NCBI GenBank assembly: GCA_017547385.1
Contig: JAFYPU010000014.1
Span: 1-64,000, forward strand
Direction of reading: 5' to 3'
DNA length: 64,000 bases
Source of the DNA: Bacteroidaceae bacterium
Lineage (GTDB): Bacteria > Bacteroidota > Bacteroidia > Bacteroidales > Bacteroidaceae
Shown: piece after piece, positions 44,991-54,598 of the stretch
Position numbering within the stretch: position 1 is the stretch's first letter
Layout: each line of letters begins with the position of its first letter
Translations under genes and position numbers: made by a program
Notes under the pieces: generated by a model
Databases searched by the model: none
What the model was told of the DNA's origin: nothing
Seen by the model: the letters and a program-made list of their open reading frames with translations, nothing else

Positions 44991-46118
44991 ATGGACATAG
45001 GTTTATATATTCATATTCCCTTTTGCAAAAGTCGTTGCCTATATTGTGATTTCTATTCCACCACTTGCAACGAGTCTCTCTATGATACCTATTTAAAGGC
45101 GGTGCTGCTTGAAATCACGATGCGCCTTTGTTTAGACAGAAAAGTGCGCATCGGCACCATTTATATGGGAGGGGGCACTCCCTCTTGCCTGGGCGGAAAG
45201 CGCATAGCGGATATGTTGGATTACATCTGCAATATGTTGGATGTGGCAGAGGGGGCTGAAATCACGGTGGAAGCCAATCCTGACGACGTTACGCCGGAAC
45301 TGGTGGGCCACTTGGTAAGAGCGGGTGTCAATCGTGTGAGCTTGGGCGCACAGACCTTTGATGACCAAATGCTTGCGCTGCTCAACCGTCGCCACAGTGC
45401 TCAACAAACTCTGCAGGCCGTGCGTTGGTTGAACGAAGGCGGAATTTGGAATGTGAGCCTTGACCTGATATATGGCTTGCCGGGACAGACCTTGGCAGCC
45501 TTCGAGTATGATGTTCACGAAGTGCTCTCCACGCATGTTCCTCACGTTTCGGCTTATTCGCTCATGGTGGAAGAGGGAACGCCCTTGGCACGACGCGTGG
45601 CGCGTGGCGAACTCACACCTGCCGACGACGATTTGAGCCGCGCCATGTTTGAACGTATGCTCGACATCCTCGAGTCCGAACATTTTGAGCAGTACGAAAT
45701 TTCCAACTTCGCCCAATTCGGTCATCGCTCGCAGCACAATTCGTCCTATTGGAAAGGGGTGCCCTATGTGGGCATTGGCCCCGGAGCGCACTCCTTCGAT
45801 GGTAGAAATCGTCGCTTCAATCTCCCTGATTTGCAGGCGTATTTCAAAAACCCGGCACGTCCGCCTCACGAAGTGGAAGAACTCACACCGATGGAGCGTG
45901 CCAATGAGGCAGTGATGGTTTCGCTCCGCACAAAAGAGGGCCTTCACCTTGGTGCTTTTCAGGATGTGCACGGCTGTGCCGCGTTTCAGTATGTGATGCG
46001 CGAAGCTGAGCCCTTGTTGCAGCAAAAGCTGTTGCAACAAACGGACGGTCGTCTCTCGCTGACGCGTGAAGGCATCTTTGTGAGCGACATGGTGATGAGC
46101 AAACTCATGCAGGTGTAG
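44991..46118 (+). CDS. hemW: HemW-like radical SAM heme chaperone
   Basis: A 375-residue radical SAM protein of the coproporphyrinogen-dehydrogenase-like group. The 4Fe-4S ligands are Cys12, Cys16 and Cys19 in FCKSRCLYCDF, followed by YMGGGTPSCL and GAQTFDDQML. HemW binds heme and helps insert it into respiratory proteins; it is often mislabelled HemN. The ATG at 44991 is chosen: an open frame back to 44640 would cross the promoter and repeat E. Confidence 0.9.
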   Translation: MDIGLYIHIPFCKSRCLYCDFYSTTCNESLYDTYLKAVLLEITMRLCLDRKVRIGTIYMGGGTPSCLGGKRIADMLDYICNMLDVAEGAEITVEANPDDVTPELVGHLVRAGVNRVSLGAQTFDDQMLALLNRRHSAQQTLQAVRWLNEGGIWNVSLDLIYGLPGQTLAAFEYDVHEVLSTHVPHVSAYSLMVEEGTPLARRVARGELTPADDDLSRAMFERMLDILESEHFEQYEISNFAQFGHRSQHNSSYWKGVPYVGIGPGAHSFDGRNRRFNLPDLQAYFKNPARPPHEVEELTPMERANEAVMVSLRTKEGLHLGAFQDVHGCAAFQYVMREAEPLLQQKLLQQTDGRLSLTREGIFVSDMVMSKLMQV

Positions 46119-46203
46119 GGAATTTCAGTGTGAGTATTACCACTTCAGAATATCTAATCTCTAAAAGTTGAGACGCATTCGGTGTGTCTTCAAAGTTTTT
46201 CCT

Positions 46204-46211
46204 TACTTTTG
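46204..46211 (+). promoter_or_regulatory. -7 element of the M6 protease gene
   Basis: TACTTTTG fits TAnnTTTG; the ATG is 120 nt downstream, so the leader is about 115 nt. Confidence 0.5.
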
Positions 46212-46331
46212 CAAGCCTCATCGCGTATATTATATAATGTGTGCGAACGACCATAACGGGGCATTTCATGTAGCTGCAATGCGTGAAGATGCGCCTGCAT
46301 TCTTTGAGAAAAATCAAAAATCAAAAACAAT

Positions 46332-48158
46332 ATGAAAAGAATTCTGTGTTTATTTATCCTCGTTGCAGGTCTTGTGGGACAGGCAGCATGGGCAGTCAAT
46401 CCGCAACGCCGTGTGTTTGGTGTGAAACAAGCTGACGGCACCGTGGTAAACGTGAGCAAAGTCGGTAACGGCCACTTCTGTTTTCTCGTAACGGAGGACG
46501 GTGTGGCATTGGTGCGTGAAGAAGGCAGCAGCCGCCTTTGTTATGCCACCATGGTGGATGGCAAAATGTGCAGCACGGGGCAGTTGGCTCACAACGCAGA
46601 GGCACGCACAGCCGATGAGCGCGAATTTGTGCGTACACTCAATGTGGATGTTCGTCAGGCTTATCGCACGTTGGCTGCCAACAACAAGCGTTCTTCACGT
46701 GCGGCTTCACGTACGCTCAGTTCTGCTGATGGCTTGGGCAAATACGGACAGAAGTCCGACGGAGTGGTGCCCAGCATCGGCGAAGTGGTGATACCCGTCA
46801 TCATGGTGCAGTTTCCGGACATGAAGTTCCTCGAAACAACTACCGTCGATAAGGTGAGCCGCACACGCAATGAGTCTGGCTATTCAGATGAAGTGCAGGC
46901 CGTGGGTTCGGTTCGTGATTACTACATCGCACAGAGCGACAGCCTTTTTCAGCCCACATTCGATGTGCTTGGCATCGTAACCCTCTCAAAAGGTTACGCC
47001 TACTATGGTGCGGATGGAAGCAACGACATCGACCTGAATTGTAACAAAATGATTCAAGAAGCAGTCGACTCGATGGTGGCACGCGGTGTGGATTTCTCTC
47101 AATATGCTATCAACGGCATTGTGCCTAATGTGAGCATCTATCATGCCGGACCCGGTGCGCACCAGTCGTATGAAGAGGGATGGGAAGACTATCTTTGGGC
47201 GCACTTCACCGACTATTATACTTTCAAGGCCGGTGATGTGAAAATCAATTCCTATTTCGTAGGTTGCGAAGTCATGCAAGATTACACTGTTCTGAGCGGT
47301 GAATATATCGTAACCGGTGCTTACTTTGACGGCTTTGGTGTGTTTGTTCACGAGATGAACCACGCCTTGGGTTTGCCCGATTTCTATTGCACCGACTACA
47401 GTGTGGAAAAAGGTACACCCGACATTTGGAGCGTTATGGACTATGGCCAATATCTGGGCGACACATGGCAACCCGTTGGCTTCAATGCATACGAACGTGC
47501 CTACATGGGATGGCTTGATGTGAAGCAACTGGGCGACGAAGCGCAGCACTGCACACTTTATCCCTTCGGCTCAAAAGAAGGCCCGACTGCTTATTGCATC
47601 AAGAACCCGGCCAACGAAAAAGAGTATTTCCTCCTGGAAAATCGCCAGCCTTCTACCTGGTATCCTGAAAATATGGGACACGGAATGCTGATAACACACG
47701 TTGATTATAACAGCACACGTTGGTATTGGAACGACCTGAACAACGATCCCGACCACTTGCGCTTCACCGTTGTGCATGCCGATAACACTTGGGATGGTTA
47801 CTATGACGGCATTCGTTGGTCGCGCTTCCAAAATGACCTCTTCCCCGGTGGGAAAAAAGTAACCTCTTTCACGGATGACACAACACCGGCCTCGGATGTG
47901 TTCACGGGTGGCAAATTGGGCCGTCCCATTTATAACATCACCGAAACCGATGGTGTGATTACTTTCTCTTATCTTGACGCAAACGAAACAGCCATCCACA
48001 AACTCGAAGCACAAGGAGCAACTACCGCTTCTGTGTATAGCATCGATGGTCGCCTGCTTCAATCGTCTATGGAGCTTTCTGCCATTCGCCACTTGCTGCC
48101 TGCCGGTGTTTATATTGTGAAAACAATTGCCGGAACGCAAAAGTGGAGCGTGCGATAA
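46332..48158 (+). CDS. Secreted M6-family metalloprotease with T9SS-like C-terminus
   Basis: A 608-residue protein with a signal peptide (1-21), a pro-region (about 22-150) and an M6 (immune inhibitor A-like) catalytic domain. The zinc site is His340-Glu341-x-x-His344 in VHEMNHALGLPDFY, with Asp350 as a candidate third ligand. The last 60 residues (VYSIDGRLLQ, then LPAGVYIVK and a basic end) resemble a type IX secretion C-terminal signal. It probably degrades proteins outside the cell or at the surface. It is followed 47 bp later by DUF4923. The T9SS assignment rests on the C-terminal pattern only; no T9SS genes are in the window. Confidence 0.88.
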   Translation: MKRILCLFILVAGLVGQAAWAVNPQRRVFGVKQADGTVVNVSKVGNGHFCFLVTEDGVALVREEGSSRLCYATMVDGKMCSTGQLAHNAEARTADEREFVRTLNVDVRQAYRTLAANNKRSSRAASRTLSSADGLGKYGQKSDGVVPSIGEVVIPVIMVQFPDMKFLETTTVDKVSRTRNESGYSDEVQAVGSVRDYYIAQSDSLFQPTFDVLGIVTLSKGYAYYGADGSNDIDLNCNKMIQEAVDSMVARGVDFSQYAINGIVPNVSIYHAGPGAHQSYEEGWEDYLWAHFTDYYTFKAGDVKINSYFVGCEVMQDYTVLSGEYIVTGAYFDGFGVFVHEMNHALGLPDFYCTDYSVEKGTPDIWSVMDYGQYLGDTWQPVGFNAYERAYMGWLDVKQLGDEAQHCTLYPFGSKEGPTAYCIKNPANEKEYFLLENRQPSTWYPENMGHGMLITHVDYNSTRWYWNDLNNDPDHLRFTVVHADNTWDGYYDGIRWSRFQNDLFPGGKKVTSFTDDTTPASDVFTGGKLGRPIYNITETDGVITFSYLDANETAIHKLEAQGATTASVYSIDGRLLQSSMELSAIRHLLPAGVYIVKTIAGTQKWSVR

Positions 48159-48205
48159 AGACAAACGAAAACCCATAAGTATCAGCAATAATCACAAATA
48201 CACTT

Positions 48206-48838
48206 ATGAAAGAAATTATATTGAAAGCAACACTTCTGATGGCCGTGGCATTGGCTCTGCCTCAAGTGTCGGCTGCGCAAAATGTTTTGGGAAATTTGTT
48301 GGGAGGCTTGACCGGAAACAGCAATACCGGCAGTGCCGTCACCAATGTGCTGGGAGCTATGGTGGGAAACAAGGAAGTTTCGCAGCAAACTCTTGTCGGA
48401 ACTTGGACCTACAATGAACCTGCCATCGCCTTCCAAAGTGAAAATATCGCCAACCAAGTGGGAGGTGCTTTGGCTGCAGCACAAGCAGAGAAAAAGCTTG
48501 GTGCGGCACTTTCGAAATATGGTGTAACAGCCGGTAAAGTGCAACTGACTTTCAACGAAGACGGCACTTACACTTGTGTCATTGGAAAGAGAAAAGTCAG
48601 TGGCAAGTATACCGTTTCCGGCAGTACGCTTTCGCTCACCAAGTTGGGTGTCAAGAGCGTAAAGACCAATGTGAAAATCACCGGTAATGAGTTACAACTC
48701 ACGGCCGATGCTTCCAAATTGCTCGCATTGGTGCAGTCGTTGGGTAATGTGGCCGGTAGCAATTCATCGCTCAGCACATTGACTTCTCTGTTGAACGGTT
48801 TTGATGGTGTGAATTTGGGACTGAAACTCACGAAATAG
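48206..48838 (+). CDS. DUF4923 family exported lipocalin-like protein
   Basis: A 210-residue protein with a signal peptide (residues 1-22). A Gly/Ser-rich stretch (residues 30-60) leads to a beta-rich domain (GTWTYNEPAIAFQSEN and a C-terminal half with KVQLTFNEDGTYTC), matching DUF4923, a lipocalin-like fold in Bacteroidetes. It may bind a small hydrophobic ligand in the periplasm, but none is known. It sits 10 bp before the HD gene. Confidence 0.78.
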   Translation: MKEIILKATLLMAVALALPQVSAAQNVLGNLLGGLTGNSNTGSAVTNVLGAMVGNKEVSQQTLVGTWTYNEPAIAFQSENIANQVGGALAAAQAEKKLGAALSKYGVTAGKVQLTFNEDGTYTCVIGKRKVSGKYTVSGSTLSLTKLGVKSVKTNVKITGNELQLTADASKLLALVQSLGNVAGSNSSLSTLTSLLNGFDGVNLGLKLTK

Positions 48839-48848
48839 ACCTGCGAAA

Positions 48849-49490
48849 ATGATTACGGAACTCGAAAGACAAGCCAACAAAGATAAGTTTATCGCATATT
48901 GCCGTGAATTTATCGGTGGGCGCGAAGGATTGGAACGGCTTTTGACCTATATGGATGAAAGCGGCTTCTACACTGCTCCCAGTTCCACGAATTTCCATCT
49001 GAATGTTGAAGGCGGTTTGTGCAAACACTCGCTGAATGTCTTTGAAACGGCACGCGATATTTACACAAACATATTGGAACCCAAACGAGTGGCAGGCGAA
49101 ACATCCTTTACCCAACCCATCAATATCGAAAGCATAGCCATATCCACGCTCTTCCATGATTTATGCAAAATGCAAATGTATCAGAAAGCTGAGAAATGGA
49201 AGAAAGACGAAGCAGGTCGTTGGGTGAGTTATCCGGGCTATGAAGTGAAAGATGATTTTCCCTTCGGTCATGGCGAAAAGTCGTGTTTCATCATCGAACG
49301 CTTCATGCGGCTGAAGAAGAGTGAACTTCTGGCCATTCGTTGGCACATGTGCATGTTTGATGTGCCCGAGCAGGGCAGTGCCGGACGCTTTTCGCTCAGA
49401 GCTGCCATGGAGGCTGAACCGCTTGTCTCGCTTGTGCAAATGGCAGACCTGCTTTCCGCTAACTGTTTAGAGGTAACAACAAAATACTGA
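48849..49490 (+). CDS. HD-domain phosphohydrolase
   Basis: A 213-residue protein with the HD signature: His60, then His103-Asp104 in STLFHDLCKM, with further metal-site His residues in FPFGHGEKS and IRWHMCMF. It should hydrolyse a phosphoester, perhaps a nucleotide; the substrate is not known. It follows DUF4923 after 10 bp and may be co-transcribed with it. The next gene is convergent, with a shared terminator. Confidence 0.85.
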   Translation: MITELERQANKDKFIAYCREFIGGREGLERLLTYMDESGFYTAPSSTNFHLNVEGGLCKHSLNVFETARDIYTNILEPKRVAGETSFTQPINIESIAISTLFHDLCKMQMYQKAEKWKKDEAGRWVSYPGYEVKDDFPFGHGEKSCFIIERFMRLKKSELLAIRWHMCMFDVPEQGSAGRFSLRAAMEAEPLVSLVQMADLLSANCLEVTTKY

Positions 49491-49508
49491 ACGCCATTTC
49501 ATAAACAT

Positions 49509-49549
49509 AAAATCCCGTTTCAATGTTTAAGCATCGAAACGGGATTTTT
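49509..49549. terminator. Bidirectional terminator between the HD and helicase genes
   Basis: AAAATCCCGTTTC (49509-49521) pairs with GAAACGGGATTTT (49536-49548). T-runs lie on both strands, serving both convergent genes. Confidence 0.85.
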
Positions 49550-49569
49550 CTGTTCACACACAAGACTTT

Positions 49570-52500
49570 TTACGAAAGCCGTTTCGAGGCATCAATCAAG
49601 GCATTATAGATGGACGAACGCCGCAGAAGTTGTTCGTTGCCCACCATAATAAATTGTTGACGGGCACGCGTGATGGCCACATTGAGTTTACGGTCCACCC
49701 ATTGCCCTTCAACAAAATGAGGTTCGGAGAGCAGATTGAGCTGATAGGGCTGTGATATAGTGGTCGAGAACACCACAAATTCACGTTGGCTTCCCTGATA
49801 ACATTCCACGGTATCAATGGTGAATTTATCGGCATCCTCAATTCCCAGTGTGCGCAGTCGGTTTCTTACCAAAGCAATTTGCGCACGGAAGGGCACAATG
49901 ATACCAATGTCGCAGGAGGCATTGAAATTGGATCTGTTGTTTCCGTGCAATTTCACGAGGCTTTTCACAATCAGAGCAACGGCTTCCGCTTCGGCCGCAT
50001 TGCTTTTCGTGGAATGAGATGTGGGGGTGGGCAGTGGGCAGTTGAGGAACAAAAGACGTGATTCGGACAACCAATTTTCGATGTCGCTTTCCGGAATACC
50101 GAAAGTGCTTAGCGCACCTTTCTGGTGCTCAAGTGAAAGGCTTCCCAAACGCTCTGAATAAAAATGTTTGCTCACAAAATCGCAGATGTCGGGATGCATG
50201 CGTCCCTGCCGGCTCAGCATGCCTATGCAATGAGGACTTTGTTTTACGAATATGCGGTGCAGGCGTTCGAAGAGTGAAGTGCGCAAATCGTGGATGCCGA
50301 TGTCAGAAAGTGCTTCTTGTGTTTGCAAATTGGCGGAATGTTTGGGCGATTGCATCACTACGGCCGGCAGTTGTTTGTGGTCGCCGATGAGAATGAATTT
50401 CTCGATAGCGGGAGTTTGCGGATGCTGTGGGAATGTGGCACAAAACAAGGGTAGCATTTGCGGTTCCAATACTTGTGAGGCTTCGTCGATGATAGCGGCA
50501 CGGAAACTGCGAAGACGGAAAATCTCGGTGTGAGCAGAAAGGGTGAGCAACGAGCCTACGATGATGGGTGTGCCGGCTATGAGTGTTGCCACATCGTTGC
50601 GGTTGGTCATCGAGGATGCTGCGTTTTCGAGCAAGCGATGTCGGAATTTCGCTGAGCATGTCTGTTCATTTCCGATGCGTATATATGAAAATGTGGTTTC
50701 CTCTGAGAGTTTCTCAAGCATGCCGCAGATTTCGTCAACGGCACGGTGCGTATATGCCGTCAGCATCAATGCTTTCTTCTCTTGCGTGTGGGGATATTCA
50801 AGTAGGAATTCCTGCACCATCGACCGAAGGGCCACATTGGTCTTTCCTGTTCCCGGTGGTCCGACAAGCAAATAAAAATCGTTGGCTTGTTTGGCTGCCA
50901 GCACAATGGCATTCATTGTTTCTCCATAATCGCCCCGCAGGTTCAGTGAAGCATTGTGAGTGGCTTCGCGTTGGTTCAGCCAGAGTTGCTGACGGTTTTC
51001 GGGGGCTCGCAACAGGCTGTGCAGTCCGCGGTAAGCCAATGAAAAAGTTGCGTCAGTGCTGTCTTTCTCGATGGCATAGCGTTGGTGAACGTCAAAAAGG
51101 TGCTTATTGCGTTGAGGATAGTTCAGGCGAAGTTTCAGATGCCCGGCTCCCATCTCTGCAATGGTGCCACGTGTCAGTTGAGTGGTAGCCACGGAGTCGT
51201 TGTCGGTGTTACGACAATATAGCTGCACCATTTCGCCTTCGTTAAAGTTGGGTGTAAAGTTTTCGTAATGCTTCGGAAATGTAAAGGTCAGCCTCTCTAT
51301 GCCCTTGTCGGTGCTTATGAATTCTTCTATTTGCAAGTCGTGCATAATTTCGCCGGCTTGCAACTTCGTGGCAAAAGGGGCCGTCCATGTGCGGGAGAAG
51401 CCTCGCATGGATCCTGGACGTGTGTCGGAAGTTTTAGAAAGGAATAACTCTCGTGCCAAGAAACTGCAGAAAGTTTTGAAATAGGCCGCAAGATGTGGAG
51501 AAGCCTGCATGTTGTGCAAAGGTGCGATGAGGACTTGCAGTTGTGGCTTAAGGTAATCATCAAAAAAACGTCCCTGCATTCGATGGATGTTGAGCGCATC
51601 AATGCTGATGGCAGGCAGTATTTCTTCCCAGCGTTCTTGACGCATCAAACTTTGGTGACGGATAATCTCATTGCGCAAAATGAGTATTTCCCGCATGGCT
51701 TGCGCTGAGGTGCGTTGGTCGAACAATTTTCCGTGAGCACTGTAAAACAAGAAAGAACGCACGGTGTCGCGTGGCTGTCCCAAGCAAAAATGTATCATCT
51801 CCTTATAAAGCGACATTTGCAGCACATGCTCGATTTTTGGACTATTGCCAAAATTGTCTGCCTTGCCACTCTTGAGCTCAAGCACGCGCTGATGGTCCGT
51901 GGTCATCACATCAAAGCGGCCTCTCAACCCCAGAGCCGGACAAATAAAAGCCGGTTCGAGCACCACTTTCTGCTTGTCGATATCCACCTCCGGGCTTGCA
52001 AAAGTTGTTTGCACGGTGTGGCGAATGTTGTGGAAGTGATTTTCTGCTTTGTCAAAATACTCACGAGTGATGGGCGTGTCGCATCCCAGATAACTGAGCA
52101 TGGATTGATGAAAATCCTGGCGGATGGAACGAAGAAACAATTGCTTTTCATCCGCTTCTGAAAGGGCAGCCTCGCTTTCGTGAAGGCAATCATCCATAAA
52201 TCGGTTGGCTGCATTACCGAGTAGGATGGGTTGTGTGATTTCTTTCGGTGCAAGTTGCGAAAGCCAATAGTGCAGGGCGTGTGCTCCATACGGCTTGACG
52301 CAAGCGCAGAGTGTGCTCACATCGATAAGGAAGTCTGGTTCGAGAATAACGATGCGTGCTTCCCAATGTTCTCCCTTGCGGCGCAAACCGATGAGTGAAG
52401 CTTGCATACCTTCTTCGGCTTGTTCGGCCAATTCGGGTTGTGTTTCTATATATATTATTAAATGTGTGCCGTCGCCTCTTGATGGGATGACGGTCAATCG

Positions 52501-52956
52501 GTCGGCATTTACTCCGACAATGAGTGCGCGTTCGGCTTCTTGCGGAAAGGATGTGTCGCTTTTCTCTCCTGATTTCTCTTCTCTTTCAATCTCTTCCGGA
52601 AGTGCTTCAACTGTTGGCGTAGGTCTTTGTGCGCCGGTCAGTTCGGTGATAAAGTGCGTCAGCAGTTTTACGTCCTGCTCAAAGGCCTTTTCGGAAGGCT
52701 TCGCTTCACCTTTCAGCACCCTTCGGGCATTTCGGCGAAAGCGGTCGGCTGCATGATAATCCACATTTGCAGCTTTGCAGACGGCGTATAGCTTTGAAAA
52801 AAGTCCCGAGTATTGTGTCTGAAAATCGGCAGAGAGTTCTGCGCAAAGCCTTTCGAGCATGGCGTAGAGCCTCTCGTAGCGTGCTTGCAGCGGAAAGGAA
52901 GGGTTGCAAGCAACCTGTATTTCTTCATACAGCTCGTCGGCAGTTTGTGAAAGCAT
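49570..52956 (-). CDS. Dna2-like nuclease-helicase (PD-(D/E)XK nuclease plus SF1 helicase)
   Basis: A 1128-residue protein. An N-terminal helical part is followed by a RecB-type nuclease at about residue 340-365 (GRFDVMTT, then LELKSGK). The C-terminal half is an SF1B/UPF1-like helicase: Walker A GPPGTGKTN at about residue 700, IDEASQVLEP, GDHKQLPAVV, GRMHPDICDF, ECYQGSQRE and NVAITRAR. Dna2-type proteins process flaps and broken ends. The ATG at 52956 is chosen: it lies 22 bp after the transglycosylase stop, while a start at 53121 would overlap that gene by 143 bp. Such proteins occur in defence loci, but neighbours here are housekeeping. Confidence 0.88.
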   Translation of the reverse strand: MLSQTADELYEEIQVACNPSFPLQARYERLYAMLERLCAELSADFQTQYSGLFSKLYAVCKAANVDYHAADRFRRNARRVLKGEAKPSEKAFEQDVKLLTHFITELTGAQRPTPTVEALPEEIEREEKSGEKSDTSFPQEAERALIVGVNADRLTVIPSRGDGTHLIIYIETQPELAEQAEEGMQASLIGLRRKGEHWEARIVILEPDFLIDVSTLCACVKPYGAHALHYWLSQLAPKEITQPILLGNAANRFMDDCLHESEAALSEADEKQLFLRSIRQDFHQSMLSYLGCDTPITREYFDKAENHFHNIRHTVQTTFASPEVDIDKQKVVLEPAFICPALGLRGRFDVMTTDHQRVLELKSGKADNFGNSPKIEHVLQMSLYKEMIHFCLGQPRDTVRSFLFYSAHGKLFDQRTSAQAMREILILRNEIIRHQSLMRQERWEEILPAISIDALNIHRMQGRFFDDYLKPQLQVLIAPLHNMQASPHLAAYFKTFCSFLARELFLSKTSDTRPGSMRGFSRTWTAPFATKLQAGEIMHDLQIEEFISTDKGIERLTFTFPKHYENFTPNFNEGEMVQLYCRNTDNDSVATTQLTRGTIAEMGAGHLKLRLNYPQRNKHLFDVHQRYAIEKDSTDATFSLAYRGLHSLLRAPENRQQLWLNQREATHNASLNLRGDYGETMNAIVLAAKQANDFYLLVGPPGTGKTNVALRSMVQEFLLEYPHTQEKKALMLTAYTHRAVDEICGMLEKLSEETTFSYIRIGNEQTCSAKFRHRLLENAASSMTNRNDVATLIAGTPIIVGSLLTLSAHTEIFRLRSFRAAIIDEASQVLEPQMLPLFCATFPQHPQTPAIEKFILIGDHKQLPAVVMQSPKHSANLQTQEALSDIGIHDLRTSLFERLHRIFVKQSPHCIGMLSRQGRMHPDICDFVSKHFYSERLGSLSLEHQKGALSTFGIPESDIENWLSESRLLFLNCPLPTPTSHSTKSNAAEAEAVALIVKSLVKLHGNNRSNFNASCDIGIIVPFRAQIALVRNRLRTLGIEDADKFTIDTVECYQGSQREFVVFSTTISQPYQLNLLSEPHFVEGQWVDRKLNVAITRARQQFIMVGNEQLLRRSSIYNALIDASKRLS

Positions 52957-52978
52957 GGTGTGCAAATGCGGGATGATT

Positions 52979-54211
52979 TTAATCTTCCAATTGGTTGAAT
53001 TCGGGATCGTCGGGACCGTATATCTTTGTTCCTTTCGTAAATCGGTTGGGTTTGGCAGGGCTTCCGCCTCTTTCGCTGCTGTTGGGAATGTAGGCACCCG
53101 GCATATCGGGATTTCCGCCATAGCCGCGCCACAAGTCCATGATGCGCTCCACGTAGTTGGCAGTCTCGTTTCCGATCATGTATCCATACTTCACCGAAGG
53201 GTCGCGGTAGTATTCAGGCAAGCTCAAATTGCGCACATAAACACTTACGTCTGCCCAGCGTTCGGGATTTCCACCGTGCTTGCGTGTCAGCGTCATGGCA
53301 TCGCGAATGTGTCCGTAGCCACCGTTGTAGGCTGCCAGCACAAAGCGTTGTTTCTCGCTGCGGTTGCGAATGTCTGAAAACTTTCCACTGAGTTCTTTGA
53401 TGAGCTTGGCGGCCGCTGCCACGTTGTCGGAAGGTGAAAAGATGCGATCGGCCGGTAACCCCAGTTGCTCGGCAGTGCCGGGCATGATTTGCATCAGTCC
53501 GCGAGCACCGGCCCAAGAAATGGCATTGGGGTCGAAACCCGACTCCTGATAGCATTGGGCTGCCAGCAAACGCCAGTCCCAACCGGTGGTCTGCGCTGCC
53601 TGTTTGAACAGATGGTCATAGGTGGAAATGATACCCTTTTCGCGTGAAATGTATGGTGCCTGCACTTTTCTGCGGACGCGTTGTTGGGGCAGGGCAGTGC
53701 GGTGGCTGTTTTCGATGCGGCTTTCGGTGTAAGTGGAGTGCCAACTGTCGAGTGCTTCGGCCAAGGCTTTGTTGTCGCATACGGCCCACGAGGTTTTCAG
53801 CGAGTCAATGGTTGCTCCTGCCGGTGTGAGATTGTTCTCTTCAATGAAGTGTGTGGGCAGTTGCAAGGCAATGATGTCGGCATCGCCGTTCTTCAGCAGC
53901 TTGATAAGTTCGGTGGTGTCGTGAGCCAATTCCACTCGCACACTCAGGCCGTGCTCTGCCGCAAAGTCTTCGGCCAAGGCATATTGTCGGCCCATGGGTC
54001 GGCCGTTATAGTCGAAGTAGGTATCAGGACCGCTCAAGGTGGTGATAATGAGCTCGCTGCTTTCCAGAATTTTGTCAAAGGCATCCCCATCGGCAGAGGT
54101 CGACTTTTCGGGGGCAAAGGCACCATTGTCGGCTTTGCGCTCCGTGGGAGCGGAGCAAGCACAGAGCCATGTGAGGAGTATAAAAAGGAAAATATGAAGG
54201 CGCATGACCAT
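52979..54211 (-). CDS. Membrane-bound lytic murein transglycosylase F-like protein
   Basis: A 410-residue lipoprotein-like enzyme. The lipobox WLCAC (Cys17) follows a hydrophobic signal. Residues of about 30-200 are an SBP_bac_3-type periplasmic domain (MGRQYALAEDFAAEHGL), and residues 220-360 are an SLT lysozyme-like domain with catalytic Glu in CYQESGFDP and GLMQIMPGTA, AAYNGGYG and ETANYVERI. It cuts the glycan strands of peptidoglycan and forms anhydromuropeptides. A start at 54205 is equally possible. It precedes the helicase gene on one strand, without a clear functional link. Confidence 0.9.
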   Translation of the reverse strand: MVMRLHIFLFILLTWLCACSAPTERKADNGAFAPEKSTSADGDAFDKILESSELIITTLSGPDTYFDYNGRPMGRQYALAEDFAAEHGLSVRVELAHDTTELIKLLKNGDADIIALQLPTHFIEENNLTPAGATIDSLKTSWAVCDNKALAEALDSWHSTYTESRIENSHRTALPQQRVRRKVQAPYISREKGIISTYDHLFKQAAQTTGWDWRLLAAQCYQESGFDPNAISWAGARGLMQIMPGTAEQLGLPADRIFSPSDNVAAAAKLIKELSGKFSDIRNRSEKQRFVLAAYNGGYGHIRDAMTLTRKHGGNPERWADVSVYVRNLSLPEYYRDPSVKYGYMIGNETANYVERIMDLWRGYGGNPDMPGAYIPNSSERGGSPAKPNRFTKGTKIYGPDDPEFNQLED

Positions 54212-54276
54212 GTTTTGAATTCGAATAACTATCTTCGCTGCGCGAAAATACATTAAATAACTTAATCCGAAAGCGT

Positions 54277-54576
54277 ATGGTGAAACATATTGTGCTCTTC
54301 AAGCTCAAAAATGAACTGTCGGCAGAAGCCTGCACCGAAGTGATGAACTCGTTCAAACAAGGCATTGAAAACCTCGTGGGGCGCATCGAAGAAATTCGTA
54401 GCATCGAGGTGGGCTTTAACTGCAATGACGATGAAGCGTGGCACATCTGTCTGAATGCCACCTTCGACACCATGGATGCGCTCCGCACTTATGCCACTCA
54501 TCCCTTGCATCTGGCAGTGGCAGGAGCATTGAAACCGCATGTCGAAGCACGCAGTTGTGTGGATTATGAGGTGTGA
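54277..54576 (+). CDS. Dabb (stress-responsive alpha/beta barrel) protein
   Basis: A 99-residue ferredoxin-like barrel protein of the Dabb family (MVKHIVLFKLKNELS start, with HLAVAGALKPHVEARSCVDYE at the end). Such proteins dimerise; function here is unknown. Length is normal. It ends 22 bp before the antiporter ATG and may be co-transcribed. Confidence 0.85.
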   Translation: MVKHIVLFKLKNELSAEACTEVMNSFKQGIENLVGRIEEIRSIEVGFNCNDDEAWHICLNATFDTMDALRTYATHPLHLAVAGALKPHVEARSCVDYEV

Positions 54577-54598
54577 TAAGTTGCAGAAAGCCACCGCA

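Noticed and set aside
49570-53121. Longer start for the helicase at 53121
   Set aside because: It would overlap the transglycosylase gene by 143 bp, whereas the ATG at 52956 fits just after its stop.
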